From Streptomyces globosus (GTDB taxonomy: Bacteria; Actinomycetota; Actinomycetes; Streptomycetales; Streptomycetaceae), in the NCBI RefSeq assembly GCF_003325375.1, contig NZ_CP030864.1, positions 248,001 through 312,000 of the forward strand: a DNA stretch of 64,000 nucleotides, written 5' to 3'. Under the pieces are notes generated by a model. That model ran no database searches and was not told the origin of the DNA. It saw only the letters and a program-made list of their open reading frames with translations. The stretch's first letter is position 1, and each line of letters starts with the position of its first letter. A program made the translations under genes and the position numbers. This document shows positions 44,199 through 53,612 of this stretch, piece after piece.

Positions 44199-44294
44199 AA
44201 CTTCGCTGTCCGTCACCAGTGACGGCCCTCAGCCATTTACCGACCGGAGCCACTGACCTTTCGAAGGCCCGGCGGATCGCCATGGAGGGCGAAT

Positions 44295-45398
44295 ATGAGT
44301 ACCACCGAGCGCCGCAGCCGAATAGAGGCCCTCGGCGCCTTTCTTCCCGCGGGACGCGAGACCAACGACGAACTCCGCGCGAAGGTGCCGAACCTGGGCG
44401 ACGCGGACGTCCGCCGGATCACCGGCATCGCCGAGCGCCGCGTCCACGACCCCGACCCGGCCGCAGGCGAGGACTCCTTCGGGATGGCCCTCGCCGCCGC
44501 CCGCGACTGCCTGGCCGTCTCCCGCCACCGGGCGGCCGACCTCGACGTCGTCATCAGCGCGTCCATCACCCGCGTGAAGGACGGCAGCCGCTTCCACTTC
44601 GAGCCGTCCTTCGCCGGGATGCTGGCCAAGGAGCTGGGGGCCCGGCCCGCCGTCAGCTTCGACGTCTCCAACGCCTGCGCCGGCATGATGACCGGCGTGT
44701 GGCTGCTGGACCGGATGATCCGCTCCGGCGCCGTCCGCACCGGCATGGTCGTCAGCGGCGAGCAGGCCACCCGCGTCGCCCGCACCGCCGCCCGCGAACT
44801 GCGCGACTCCTACGACCCGCAGTTCGCCTCCCTCTCGGTCGGCGACTCCGCCGCCGCGGTCGTCCTCGACGAATCCACCGGCCCCGCCGACCGCATCCAC
44901 TACATCGAGCTCATGACCTGCGCCGAATACTCCCACCTCTGCATGGGAATGCCGAGCGACCGCAGCCAGGGAATCGGCCTCTACACCGACAACAAGAAGA
45001 TGCACGACCGGGAACGCCTCAAACTGTGGCCGCGGTTCCACGAGGATTTCCTCGCCAAGAACGGGCGCTCCTTCGAGGACGAGGAATTCGACCACATCAT
45101 TCAGCACCAGGTCGGCACCCGGTTCATCGAGTACGCCAACCGGACCGCCGAGGCGGAGTTCGGCACGCCCATGCCGCCGTCCCTCCAGACCGTGGAGCAG
45201 TACGGCAACACCGCGACCACCTCCCACTTCCTGACCCTGCGCGACCACCTCCGCCGCACCCGCGCCGCGGCCGGCGACGGCACCGGCCCGGACCGGGACC
45301 GCGCTGCCACCGCCGGCGCCAAGTACCTCCTGGTGCCCGCCGCCTCGGGACTCGTCACCGGCGCGCTGTCCGCCACCGTCACCCACGCAGGGGCGTGA
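44295..45398 (+). CDS. lstA: LstA: KAS III-like catalytic subunit for non-decarboxylative Claisen condensation
   Basis: 367 residues from ATG 44295, 5 nt after GGAGGG. The thiolase fold has the complete KAS III/OleA triad: Cys128 (DVSNACAGMMTG), His271 (IIQHQVG) and Asn305 (EQYGNTATTSH). In lipstatin biosynthesis LstA pairs with LstB. The heterodimer condenses two fatty acyl-CoAs (C8 and a C14 hydroxydienoyl chain) head to head to give the C22 skeleton, as OleA does for olefins. Here the gene leads a six-gene operon with the same order as lstABCDEF of S. toxytricini; lstB follows after 6 bp. Identification rests on fold, motifs and gene order, not on an alignment. Confidence 0.9.
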   Translation: MSTTERRSRIEALGAFLPAGRETNDELRAKVPNLGDADVRRITGIAERRVHDPDPAAGEDSFGMALAAARDCLAVSRHRAADLDVVISASITRVKDGSRFHFEPSFAGMLAKELGARPAVSFDVSNACAGMMTGVWLLDRMIRSGAVRTGMVVSGEQATRVARTAARELRDSYDPQFASLSVGDSAAAVVLDESTGPADRIHYIELMTCAEYSHLCMGMPSDRSQGIGLYTDNKKMHDRERLKLWPRFHEDFLAKNGRSFEDEEFDHIIQHQVGTRFIEYANRTAEAEFGTPMPPSLQTVEQYGNTATTSHFLTLRDHLRRTRAAAGDGTGPDRDRAATAGAKYLLVPAASGLVTGALSATVTHAGA

Positions 45399-45404
45399 TC
45401 CGCC

Positions 45405-46268
45405 ATGGGCATCGTCATCACCGCATCCGCGACCGCCACCCACACCGACCCCGGCACCCCCGCCTCCGCAGCCGACCTCGCCGGGCGCGCCGCCCGCCGC
45501 TGCCTCGCCCGCGCCCGCGTCTCCCCGTCCGCCGTAGGCGTCCTCGTCAACGTCGGCGTCTACCGCGAGAACAACACCTTCGAACCGGCCCTCGCCGCCC
45601 TGGTCCAGAAGGAAACCGGCATCAACCCCGACTACCTCGCCGACCCCCAGCCCGCCGCCGGCTTCTCCTTCGACCTCATGGACGGCGCCTGCGGCGTCCT
45701 CAGCGCCGTCCAGGCCGGCCAGTCCCTCCTCGCCACCGGCACCACCGAGCGGCTCCTCATCACCGCCGCCGACGTCCACCCCGGCGGCGACGCCTCCCGC
45801 GACCCCGACTACCCCTACGCGGACCTCGCGGGCGCGTTCCTCCTCGAACGCGACGCCGACCCCGGCACGGGCTTCGGGCCCGTACGCCACTACGGCGGCG
45901 ACCGGCCCACCGACGTCGCGGGCTACCTCGACCTCGACACCATGGGCACCGGCGGACGCTCCCGCATCACCGTGCACCGCACCCCCGGCCACGAGCAGCG
46001 CACCGCCGAACTCGCCGCGGCCGCGGTCGCCGCGTACACCGCCGAGTTCGGCCTCGACACCGGCCGCACCCTCGTCATCGGCCCGGACGCCCCCGCGGGC
46101 GCCGGCGGCGATCCGGGACGCGGCCGGCCGCACACCGCGGCCCCCGTCCTCGGCTACCTGCACGCCCTGGAACACGCCCGCCCCCAAGGCGTCGACACCC
46201 TCCTGTTCGTCACCGCCGGCGCCGGACCGCGAGCGGCCTGCGCCTCCTACCGCCCGCAGGGATGGTGA
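45405..46268 (+). CDS. lstB: LstB: partner KAS III-like subunit supplying the base
   Basis: 287 residues, shorter than normal KAS III (about 320-370). It keeps the fold (LMDGACGVLSAVQAGQSLL with Cys96) but lacks recognisable HxxG and GN motifs of a full triad. It has NVGVYRENNTFEPALA with Glu at residue 60. As I recall the published work on the LstA/LstB heterodimer, Glu60 of LstB deprotonates the substrate bound in LstA, like Glu117 of OleA; the match in number is exact. LstB is thus a helper subunit rather than an independent synthase. Its stop overlaps the region where lstC begins. Confidence 0.88.
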   Translation: MGIVITASATATHTDPGTPASAADLAGRAARRCLARARVSPSAVGVLVNVGVYRENNTFEPALAALVQKETGINPDYLADPQPAAGFSFDLMDGACGVLSAVQAGQSLLATGTTERLLITAADVHPGGDASRDPDYPYADLAGAFLLERDADPGTGFGPVRHYGGDRPTDVAGYLDLDTMGTGGRSRITVHRTPGHEQRTAELAAAAVAAYTAEFGLDTGRTLVIGPDAPAGAGGDPGRGRPHTAAPVLGYLHALEHARPQGVDTLLFVTAGAGPRAACASYRPQGW

Positions 46269-46273
46269 CCGCC

Positions 46274-48571
46274 ATGCCGACCACGACCGCCACCCCGGCC
46301 GGAGCCCGGCCCGCAGCCGCCGACGACCTCGGCGCCCACAGCCTGGCCGGCCTCCTCGAACGCAACGCCCGCGCCTTCCCCGACAAGCCGGCCGTCATCC
46401 ACCCGGTCGGCGGCCCGCGGCGCGACGGCGCCCGCCCCGCCTACCGGACCCTCACCTACGGCCGGCTCCAGCAGACCGTCGAGGAGCTCGCCGCCGGCCT
46501 GGCCCGCGCCGGCATCACCAAGGGCACCAAAACCGTCCTGATGGCGCCGCCCGGACCCGAACTGTTCGCCCTCGCCTTCGCCCTCTTCCGGGTCGGCGCC
46601 GTGCCCGTCGTCGTCGACCCCGGCATGGGCGTCCGCCGGATGCTGCACTGCTACCGCACCGTCGGAGCCGAGGCGTTCATCGGGCCGCCCCTCGCGCACG
46701 CCGCCCGCCTCCTCGGCCGCCGCACCTTCGCCGGGATCCGCGTCCCCGTCACCCTGGGACGGCACCGCCTCGGCAGGGCCCGCACCCTCACCGCCTTACG
46801 GACCCTCGGCGCCGAGGGCGGCGCGGCCGCACCCGTGGCCGCGGGCCGCGACGACCTGCTGATGATCGGCTTCACCACCGGCAGTACCGGCCCCGCCAAG
46901 GGCGTCGAGTACACCCACCGCATGGCCCTGTCCATCGCCCGCCAGATCGAGGCCGTGCACGGCCGCACCCGCGACGACACCTCCCTGGTCACCCTGCCGT
47001 TCTACGGGGTCCTCGACCTCGTCTACGGCTCCACCCTCGTCCTCGCCCCGCTGGCCCCCTCCCGCGTCGCCCAGGCCGACCCCGCGCTCGTCGTCGACGC
47101 ACTCGAACGCTTCGCCGTCACCACGATGTTCGCCTCCCCCGCCCTCCTCGGCCCCCTCGCCGCCCACCTCGGCGCCGCCGCCCCCGGCCGCCACCCGCTG
47201 CCCGACCTGCACTGCGTCGTCGGCGGCGGAGCACCCGTACCGGACACGACGGTGGCCGCGCTGCGCCGCGTACTGGACCCGCGGGCCCGCATCCACGTCA
47301 CGTACGGGGCGACGGAGGCGCTGCCGGTCACGTCGATCGAGGCGGAGGAACTCCTTGGCCCGGCCGCGGACGCGGACGCGGCCCCCGGCGGTGGCGGCGG
47401 TGGCGGCGGTACGGCGGCACGCGCCGCCGAAGGCGCCGGAACCTGCGTGGGACGCCCCGTCCCCGGCATCCGCCTCGCCATCCTGCCCGTCACGGACGGC
47501 CCGCTGCCCCTCCCCACACCCCACCTCCCGGCGGGCCGGGTCGGCGAGATCGCCGTCCGCGGCGACTGCGTCAGCCCCCGCTACCACCACTCCCCGGACG
47601 CCGACCGGCTCCACAAGGTGCCCGACGCCGCCGACCCCGCCGGCCCCGCCTGGCACCGCACCGGCGACCTCGGCTACCTCGACGACGACGGCCGCCTCTG
47701 GTTCTGCGGCCGCTCCGCCCAACGCGTCCGCACCGAGCACCGCGACCTCCACACGGTCCGCTGCGAGGGCGTCTTCAACGCCCACCCCCAGGTCCGCCGC
47801 ACGGCCCTGGTCGGCATCCCCGCAGCCCCGGACAGCGGCTGGGGCCGCGGCGGACGCACGACGACCCGCAGCGGCACCGCACGCGGCACCGCCCAGAGGA
47901 CGATTCCCGCCCGCGCCGCCGCAGGCAGCAGCGCACACACGAACACCGACACCGCCCACCGCACCGCCGAGGGCGGCACCGCCGCGGGCAGCGCGACAGC
48001 CGCCGGCGGCTCAGCGCCCGGAGGGCCATCCGGCACCGCCCCCGGCGGTGCGCCCGCGGACCCGCGGCGGGACCGCCTCCGCCCGGTCGTCTGCGTCGAG
48101 ACCGTCGACGAGCACCTCGACGACGCCGCCTGGCAGCGCCTCACCGCCGAACTGCGCGCCCTCGCCTGCGCTCACGCACCGACCACCGGCGTCGAGGAGT
48201 TCCTGCACCACCCCGGCTTCCCCGTCGACATCCGGCACAACGCCAAGATCGGCCGCGAGGAGCTCGCCCGCTGGGCCGAACGCCGCCTCACCCCTCCCAC
48301 CTCCCCGACACCCCGCCGGCGCGCCGCCCGGCTCGTCCCGCTCGCCGGGTGGGCGTACCTCGTCGGCGGCGCCGTGTGGGCGGCGGCCGTCGGCGTGCCC
48401 GAAGCGCGCCTGCCGCGCCTGCTGTGGTGGGCGGACGCCGTGCTCAGCACCGCCGGGCACGCCGTCCAGATCCCGCTGGCCCTGCCCCGGGCCCGCGCGG
48501 CCGGCATCCGCCGCCCCGCCGCCGTCGGCCTGACCATGCTCTACGGGGCGACCTGGTGGCGGCAGCTGTGA
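46274..48571 (+). CDS. lstC: LstC: OleC-like acyl-AMP ligase / beta-lactone synthetase
   Basis: 765 residues from ATG 46274; ATG 46262 and GTG 46265 are in frame and overlap the lstB stop. ANL motifs: LLMIGFTTGSTGPAKGVEYTH, HVTYGATEALPVTS, WHRTGDLGYLDDDGRLWFCG, and the catalytic lysine in RHNAKIGREEL. OleC proteins adenylate a beta-hydroxy acid and close it to a beta-lactone, the reaction needed here. Two oddities: a Gly/Thr/Ala-rich insertion of about 80 residues (518-596) inside the small C-terminal domain, and a hydrophobic C-terminal extension of about 90 residues with two or three probable membrane helices, which could tether the enzyme near its lipid substrate. lstD follows in GTGA overlap. 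Confidence 0.88.
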   Translation: MPTTTATPAGARPAAADDLGAHSLAGLLERNARAFPDKPAVIHPVGGPRRDGARPAYRTLTYGRLQQTVEELAAGLARAGITKGTKTVLMAPPGPELFALAFALFRVGAVPVVVDPGMGVRRMLHCYRTVGAEAFIGPPLAHAARLLGRRTFAGIRVPVTLGRHRLGRARTLTALRTLGAEGGAAAPVAAGRDDLLMIGFTTGSTGPAKGVEYTHRMALSIARQIEAVHGRTRDDTSLVTLPFYGVLDLVYGSTLVLAPLAPSRVAQADPALVVDALERFAVTTMFASPALLGPLAAHLGAAAPGRHPLPDLHCVVGGGAPVPDTTVAALRRVLDPRARIHVTYGATEALPVTSIEAEELLGPAADADAAPGGGGGGGGTAARAAEGAGTCVGRPVPGIRLAILPVTDGPLPLPTPHLPAGRVGEIAVRGDCVSPRYHHSPDADRLHKVPDAADPAGPAWHRTGDLGYLDDDGRLWFCGRSAQRVRTEHRDLHTVRCEGVFNAHPQVRRTALVGIPAAPDSGWGRGGRTTTRSGTARGTAQRTIPARAAAGSSAHTNTDTAHRTAEGGTAAGSATAAGGSAPGGPSGTAPGGAPADPRRDRLRPVVCVETVDEHLDDAAWQRLTAELRALACAHAPTTGVEEFLHHPGFPVDIRHNAKIGREELARWAERRLTPPTSPTPRRRAARLVPLAGWAYLVGGAVWAAAVGVPEARLPRLLWWADAVLSTAGHAVQIPLALPRARAAGIRRPAAVGLTMLYGATWWRQL

Positions 48572-50250
48572 AAATCCTGATCACCGGAGCCACCGGCTTC
48601 CTCGGGGGCCACCTCGCCGACGCCTGCCTGCGCTCCGGCCACGGCGTACGCGCCCTCGTCCGCCCCGGCAGCGACACCGACCGGCTGCGCACCCTGCCCG
48701 GAGTCGAACTCGTCACCGGCGACCTCACCCGCCCCGACTCGCTCCGGCGCGCCGCCGACGGCTGCGAAGCCGTCCTGCACAGCGCCGCCCGCGTCGTCGA
48801 CCACGGCACCCGCGCCCAGTTCACCGAAGCCAACGTCACCGGCACGCTGCGGCTGATGGACGCCGCCCGCGCCGCCGGCGCGCGCCGGTTCGTGTTCGTC
48901 TCCAGCCCCAGCGCGCTGATGCACCTGCGGGAGGGGGACCGGCTCGGCATCGACGAGACCACCCCCTACCCCACCCGCTGGTTCAACGACTACTGCGCGA
49001 CCAAGGCCGTCGCCGAACAGCACGTCCTCGCCGCCGACACCGCCGGCTTCACCACCTGCGCCCTGCGGCCCCGCGGCATCTGGGGGCCGCGCGACCACGC
49101 CGGGTTCCTGCCCCGCCTCATGGGCGCCCTGCACGCGGGACGCCTCCCGGACCTGTCGGGCGGCAGACCTGTCCTGGTCTCCCTCTGCCACGTCGACAAC
49201 GCGGTCGACGCCTGCCTGCGGGCCGCCGTGTCCGCCCCGGCGGAACGCATCGGCGGGCGCGCGTACTTCGTCGCGGACGAGGAGACGACCGACCTGTGGC
49301 CGTTCCTCGCCGACGTCGCCGCCCGCCTCGGCTGCCCGCCGCCCGCGCCCCGCATCCCGCTGCCCGCGGGCCGGGCGCTCGCCGCGGCGGTCGAGGCGGT
49401 GTGGCGGCTGCGCCCGGACGCCGCGGCCCGGGCCCGGACGAGCCCGCCGATCAGCCGGTACATGATGGCCCTGCTGACCCGTTCGAGCACGTACGACACG
49501 ACGGCGGCCCGCCGCGACCTCGGCTACACCCCCGTCCGCACCCGGGAGGACGGCCTGGCCGGCCTGACCCGCTGGGTCGCCGCGCAGGGCGGCGTCGCGT
49601 CCTGGACGGCCCCCCGCCCCCGCCCCGCCCACACGCACACCCCGGACGCCACACCCCCGGCCCCGGCACGCGCCCCGCACCCGCCGGCAGAAACGGCACC
49701 AGGCGGCGGCACCGCCGGACCCCGTACCGCAGCCGCACACACCGCGGCCCGCCCGCGCCGGCAGCACGCCGCCCCCGCCACCCCGCGCAGCACCGCCCAC
49801 CCGCACACCGGCCCCGCAGCGGACCCCGCCGAACACCCGGCCCCGCACCCTCCGGCCGACACACCGCCGGGCTCTGCACCTGCCTCCGGTACTGCACCTG
49901 CCTCCAGTCCTGCGCCGGCCTCCGGTATCGCGCCGGCCTCCGGTACGAGCCCGACGTCCGCTCGCGGCCCCGCCGACATCCCGTCCGCTGCCGCGGGCCG
50001 CGGCCGCCGCGCCGCACGCGGTCCCGCGGGACAGCCCAGGCCCCCCGGCACGCCGCGCCGCGCAGCGGCAGAGCCCGAGAGCGACGACTCCGGCCGCCCC
50101 TCGCACGGGACCCGCCCCACCGGCACCACACGTGCCGGAGCCGCGCGGCCCGCAGACGCCGGCGGAGGGGCGGCGCCCGGAGGGGGGACGCCGCGTCACG
50201 GATCCACCGATCCGGCCGGACCCGCCGGCCGAGAGGACACCTCACGATGA
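48568..50250 (+). CDS. lstD: LstD: OleD-like NAD(P)-dependent beta-keto reductase with a long disordered tail
   Basis: 560 residues from GTG 48568. Residues 1-345 form an extended SDR of the 3-beta-hydroxysteroid dehydrogenase/OleD type: ITGATGFLGGHL at the N-terminus, Ser in FVSSPSALMH, Tyr142 and Lys146 in DYCATKAVAE, and LVSLCHVDNAVDACL. It should reduce the 2-alkyl-3-keto acid made by LstA/LstB to the hydroxy acid for LstC. Residues 347-560 are a low-complexity Pro/Ala/Thr/His/Arg tail with repeated PASG units, unlike OleD, and may be linker-like or a sign of weak constraint. The frame stays open to the ATGA overlap with lstE, so the tail appears genuine. Confidence 0.88.
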   Translation: MKILITGATGFLGGHLADACLRSGHGVRALVRPGSDTDRLRTLPGVELVTGDLTRPDSLRRAADGCEAVLHSAARVVDHGTRAQFTEANVTGTLRLMDAARAAGARRFVFVSSPSALMHLREGDRLGIDETTPYPTRWFNDYCATKAVAEQHVLAADTAGFTTCALRPRGIWGPRDHAGFLPRLMGALHAGRLPDLSGGRPVLVSLCHVDNAVDACLRAAVSAPAERIGGRAYFVADEETTDLWPFLADVAARLGCPPPAPRIPLPAGRALAAAVEAVWRLRPDAAARARTSPPISRYMMALLTRSSTYDTTAARRDLGYTPVRTREDGLAGLTRWVAAQGGVASWTAPRPRPAHTHTPDATPPAPARAPHPPAETAPGGGTAGPRTAAAHTAARPRRQHAAPATPRSTAHPHTGPAADPAEHPAPHPPADTPPGSAPASGTAPASSPAPASGIAPASGTSPTSARGPADIPSAAAGRGRRAARGPAGQPRPPGTPRRAAAEPESDDSGRPSHGTRPTGTTRAGAARPADAGGGAAPGGGTPRHGSTDPAGPAGREDTSR

Positions 50251-53200
50251 CCACCAGCACACCGCACCCGCCCGGCACCTCGAACCAGCCGGAGGAGCCC
50301 CGCACACCCGCAGCCTCCGACGAGGCGGGCCCGCAGAAGGCTCCAGGCCCGGCGGAGGCGCCCCGGCCGTCCGCCGGGTCCGGCACACCCGCCCCGCCGG
50401 AGGAGGCCCGCACGCCCGGCGGTGTGTACCGGCGGCCCGTGTCGCCCACCGAGCGGCTCTACCTCGCCGCCGGGCAGCCGCGCGGTGCCATGGCCCTGCG
50501 GATCGTCGTCGAAGGCGACGGCCTCCCCGACCCCGACCGGCTCCGCGCCGCCGTCGCACGGGCCGCGCAGACGTGCCCCGGCTCCCGGCTCGTCCGCAGC
50601 GGCCCCCTGTGGACGGCCGGGGGCCCGCCGCCGCACGTCCTCCACGCGCCCCCCGCCCGGGGCCGGTTCGACGTATCGGACCCGCACACCGCCCGCCTCC
50701 TCACCGACCGGTCCGGCCCGGCGGACCAGCCGGGCTGCGAGGTGCTCGTCGTGCCCGGTGCCGGAGGTGCCCGCACCACCCTCGTGTTCAGCGCCTCGCA
50801 CGCCCTGATGGACGGGCACGGCGCCCTCACCTGGGTGCGCGAGGTCTTCCGCGCCCTCCGCGGCGAGGCCGCCCGGCCCGCCGCCGACCCGTCCACCGAC
50901 CTCGGCGTGCTGCGCCGGCTCGCCGCCGACCAGGGCGGCCGACCCCGCCGGCGGCCCGCGCCGCTGCCAGGGCGGCGCTCCCCGCTCGGCCCCGCCGCGG
51001 CCGCCGGCTCCCCGTCGCAGACGCTGTGGCTGCGCCGCACCCTGCCCGGCCGGCACCCCGCGCTCACCGCCCGGCTCGCCCAGGCCGTCGCCGACACAGC
51101 ACGGCTCGACACGCGCGCCATGGTCCCCGTGGACCTGCGCCGCCACCTCCCGCACCTCGCCGCCGCCACCGGCAACCTGACCCTGCCCCTCTTCCTCGAC
51201 CTGCGCCCCGGCCAGGACTGGGCCGCCGCCCACACCCGCCTGCTGACCGCCCTCGCCGAGGGCGGCGAACTCGCCGCCGGGTTCGAAGCTGGGCTCGTCC
51301 GCCGCCTGCCCGGCCCGGCCCTCGCCGCGCTGCTGCGCGCCGCGCAGTCCGCCGCCGTACGCACGGACCGGCACCTGGCCTCCGCCGTCGTCTCCCACCT
51401 CGGGCGGCTCGACACCGGCGAACTCTCCGGCGGCGGGTTCACCGCCGCCACGGCCTACGCCCTGCCCGTGCACGCGCCGCTGGTGCCGCTGTCGTTCGCC
51501 GTCGCGGAGACGGCCGACACGACCGAGATCACCCTCGGCGTCCGCGCCGCCGACCCCTCCCTGCCGCGCCGCGCCCCCGCCTTCCTGGACGCCGTCCTCG
51601 ACCGGCTTCTCGCAGGCGGCGCCGACACTCGTACGGGCGCCCCGGCCGCCCCGGCTGTCCCCTCCGCCCAGGCCGCCCCGGCCGGCGCGACTGTCGTCGA
51701 CCTCTTCCGCGCGCAGGCCGCCCGTACCCCCGCGGCCGTGGCCCTCGACGGGCCCGCCGGACCGGTCACCTACGCGGAACTGGACCGGCGTTCCGACGCG
51801 GTCGCCGCCGAGCTGGTGCGGCGCGGAACCGCCCGCCAGGACCTCGTCGGCCTCGTCGTGGACCGCACCCCGGAGGGCGTGGCCGCGCTGTGGGGGATCC
51901 TCAAGGCCGGCGCCGCCTACGTCCCCCTCGACCCGGCCCACCCCGGCCCGCGGGTCCGCGGCGTCCTCGCGTCCTGCGGCGCCCGTCTCACGCTGACCCG
52001 GCGCCACCTGGTCCCCGGACTCGCCGGGTTCGTCCCCGGCGAGCTCCTGGCCGTCGAGGACGTGCCGACGCCCGCGCAGCCCGCCGACCCCCCGGCTGCG
52101 GCCGGCACCGCACCGGCCCCGGGCGACCTGGCGTACGTCATGCACACCTCCGGCTCGACCGGCCGCCCCAAGGGCGTCCTGGTCGAGCACCGCGGGCTGG
52201 CCGCCTTCGTCCGCTGGATGACCGGCCTGTGCCGCGTCGGCGAAGGCACCCGCTTCGGCTTCGCCTCCTCCTACGCCTTCGACATCTCCTGCTTCCCGCT
52301 GTTCCTGCCCCTGCTGGCCGGCGGAACGGCCGTCCTCGCCCCGGAAGCGCCGTCCCCCGCCGTGCTCCGCGCGCTCGTCGCCGAACACCGGGCCGACACG
52401 CTCGCCCTGACACCGTCCCACCTGGCCCTCCTCGACGGCGACGGCGGCGGCCGCCTGCGCACCCTCCTGCTCGGCGGCGAGGAACTGACCCCGGCGGCCG
52501 TCCGCTCCGCGTACGCCGCCTTCGGCACCGGCTGCCGGCTGATCAACGGCTACGGGCCGACCGAGGCCACCGTCGCCTGCCTCGCCCACGTCGTGGACGA
52601 CACCGAGACGGGCCCCTCGCTGCCGCTGGGCACACCGGGCCCGGACCTCCGCGTCGACCTGGTCGCGGAGGACGGCACGCCCATCGGGTCCGGCCCGCAG
52701 GACGCCGGCCGCGTCGGCGAGATCGTCGTCCACGGCGTGCAGGTGGCGCGCGGCTACCACCGCCCCGATCAGGCGCCCGCCGAACCGGCCGGCGCCGGCA
52801 CGCCGTTCGCGACCGGGCCCGACGGGGTGCGCTCGTACCGCACCGGCGACCTCGGACGCCGCCTCCCGGGCGGCGGCATCGCCTTCGCAGGGCGGGCGGA
52901 CGGCCAGGTGAAGGTGGCCGGCCACCGCATCGAGCCCGCCGAGATCACCGCAGCCCTGGAGGCACACCCCGGCGTGGCCCGCGCCGCGGTCACGACCCGG
53001 CGCCGACCGGGCGCACGGGGCCCGGTCCTGTGCGCGTACGCAGTCCCCGCCCGCGGCACCACGGCCACAGCCCCGGCGGCCGCCGACCCGGCGGCCCCGG
53101 CCGAGTCCGGCCCGGCGCCCTCCGCCGGTGCGCCCTCGGCGGACGAGCTCCGCGCCCACCTGGCCGGGATCCTGCCCCGGCACCTGATCCCGGCGCACAT

Positions 53201-53612
53201 CCTGACCGTCGCAGCCCTGCCCGCCACCGTGAGCGGCAAGACGGACTTCGACGCCCTCCCCGACCCGTTCGCCGGAACCGCCGCCCCACCCACGGCCGAG
53301 CCTCCCGAGCCTCCCGAGCCGGCCGGCACCGACCCCGGCGGCAGCCCCGCGGCGCTGCACGCCCGCGTGGCCCGCCACTGGGCGACCGTCCTCGGGGTCG
53401 ACGCCTCCGTGCTGACCGCCGACTCCGACTTCCAGGCGCTCGGCGGCGATTCGCTCGCCCTCGTCGAGATGCTGAGCGCCGTCAGCGCCGACCTGCTCAC
53501 CCCGGACCAGGCGCGCCGCCTCACCGAGGACCTCGCCGTCCTGGTCCGCGACCTGACCCTCGGCCGGGTCTGCGACCGCCTCACCGCCGTACGCGAAGGA
53601 ACCACCGCATGA
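50247..53612 (+). CDS. lstE: LstE: NRPS of C-A-PCP type that adds the amino acid ester
   Basis: 1121 residues from ATG 50247, with GAGAGGA upstream. After a Pro/Ala-rich leader comes a condensation-type domain (about 55-460) whose core is SHALMDGHG: the second His and the DG are kept and the first His is Ser. The adenylation domain has VMHTSGSTGRPKGVLVEH, INGYGPTEATVACL, YRTGDLGRRLPGGG and GQVKVAGHRIEP. The PCP has Ser1069 in LGGDSLALVE. Its homologue links leucine to the lipid hydroxyl by an ester. By hand alignment the pocket is D-I-F-A-L-G-G-V-A. This is not a standard Leu code; it shares four positions with common Leu (D,L,G,V), five with Val (D,F,L,G,G) and four with Gly. The product may therefore carry Val, Gly or Ala rather than Leu. 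Confidence 0.9.
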   Translation: MTTSTPHPPGTSNQPEEPRTPAASDEAGPQKAPGPAEAPRPSAGSGTPAPPEEARTPGGVYRRPVSPTERLYLAAGQPRGAMALRIVVEGDGLPDPDRLRAAVARAAQTCPGSRLVRSGPLWTAGGPPPHVLHAPPARGRFDVSDPHTARLLTDRSGPADQPGCEVLVVPGAGGARTTLVFSASHALMDGHGALTWVREVFRALRGEAARPAADPSTDLGVLRRLAADQGGRPRRRPAPLPGRRSPLGPAAAAGSPSQTLWLRRTLPGRHPALTARLAQAVADTARLDTRAMVPVDLRRHLPHLAAATGNLTLPLFLDLRPGQDWAAAHTRLLTALAEGGELAAGFEAGLVRRLPGPALAALLRAAQSAAVRTDRHLASAVVSHLGRLDTGELSGGGFTAATAYALPVHAPLVPLSFAVAETADTTEITLGVRAADPSLPRRAPAFLDAVLDRLLAGGADTRTGAPAAPAVPSAQAAPAGATVVDLFRAQAARTPAAVALDGPAGPVTYAELDRRSDAVAAELVRRGTARQDLVGLVVDRTPEGVAALWGILKAGAAYVPLDPAHPGPRVRGVLASCGARLTLTRRHLVPGLAGFVPGELLAVEDVPTPAQPADPPAAAGTAPAPGDLAYVMHTSGSTGRPKGVLVEHRGLAAFVRWMTGLCRVGEGTRFGFASSYAFDISCFPLFLPLLAGGTAVLAPEAPSPAVLRALVAEHRADTLALTPSHLALLDGDGGGRLRTLLLGGEELTPAAVRSAYAAFGTGCRLINGYGPTEATVACLAHVVDDTETGPSLPLGTPGPDLRVDLVAEDGTPIGSGPQDAGRVGEIVVHGVQVARGYHRPDQAPAEPAGAGTPFATGPDGVRSYRTGDLGRRLPGGGIAFAGRADGQVKVAGHRIEPAEITAALEAHPGVARAAVTTRRRPGARGPVLCAYAVPARGTTATAPAAADPAAPAESGPAPSAGAPSADELRAHLAGILPRHLIPAHILTVAALPATVSGKTDFDALPDPFAGTAAPPTAEPPEPPEPAGTDPGGSPAALHARVARHWATVLGVDASVLTADSDFQALGGDSLALVEMLSAVSADLLTPDQARRLTEDLAVLVRDLTLGRVCDRLTAVREGTTA

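Noticed and set aside
43674..44280. Several open frames on both strands upstream of lstA
   Set aside because: Codon use is atypical, no conserved motifs, no good ribosome sites; the region is better explained as promoter DNA.
45405..46268. LstB as a second independent ketosynthase
   Set aside because: It is short and lacks the His and Asn motifs; Glu60 and pairing with LstA fit a helper subunit.
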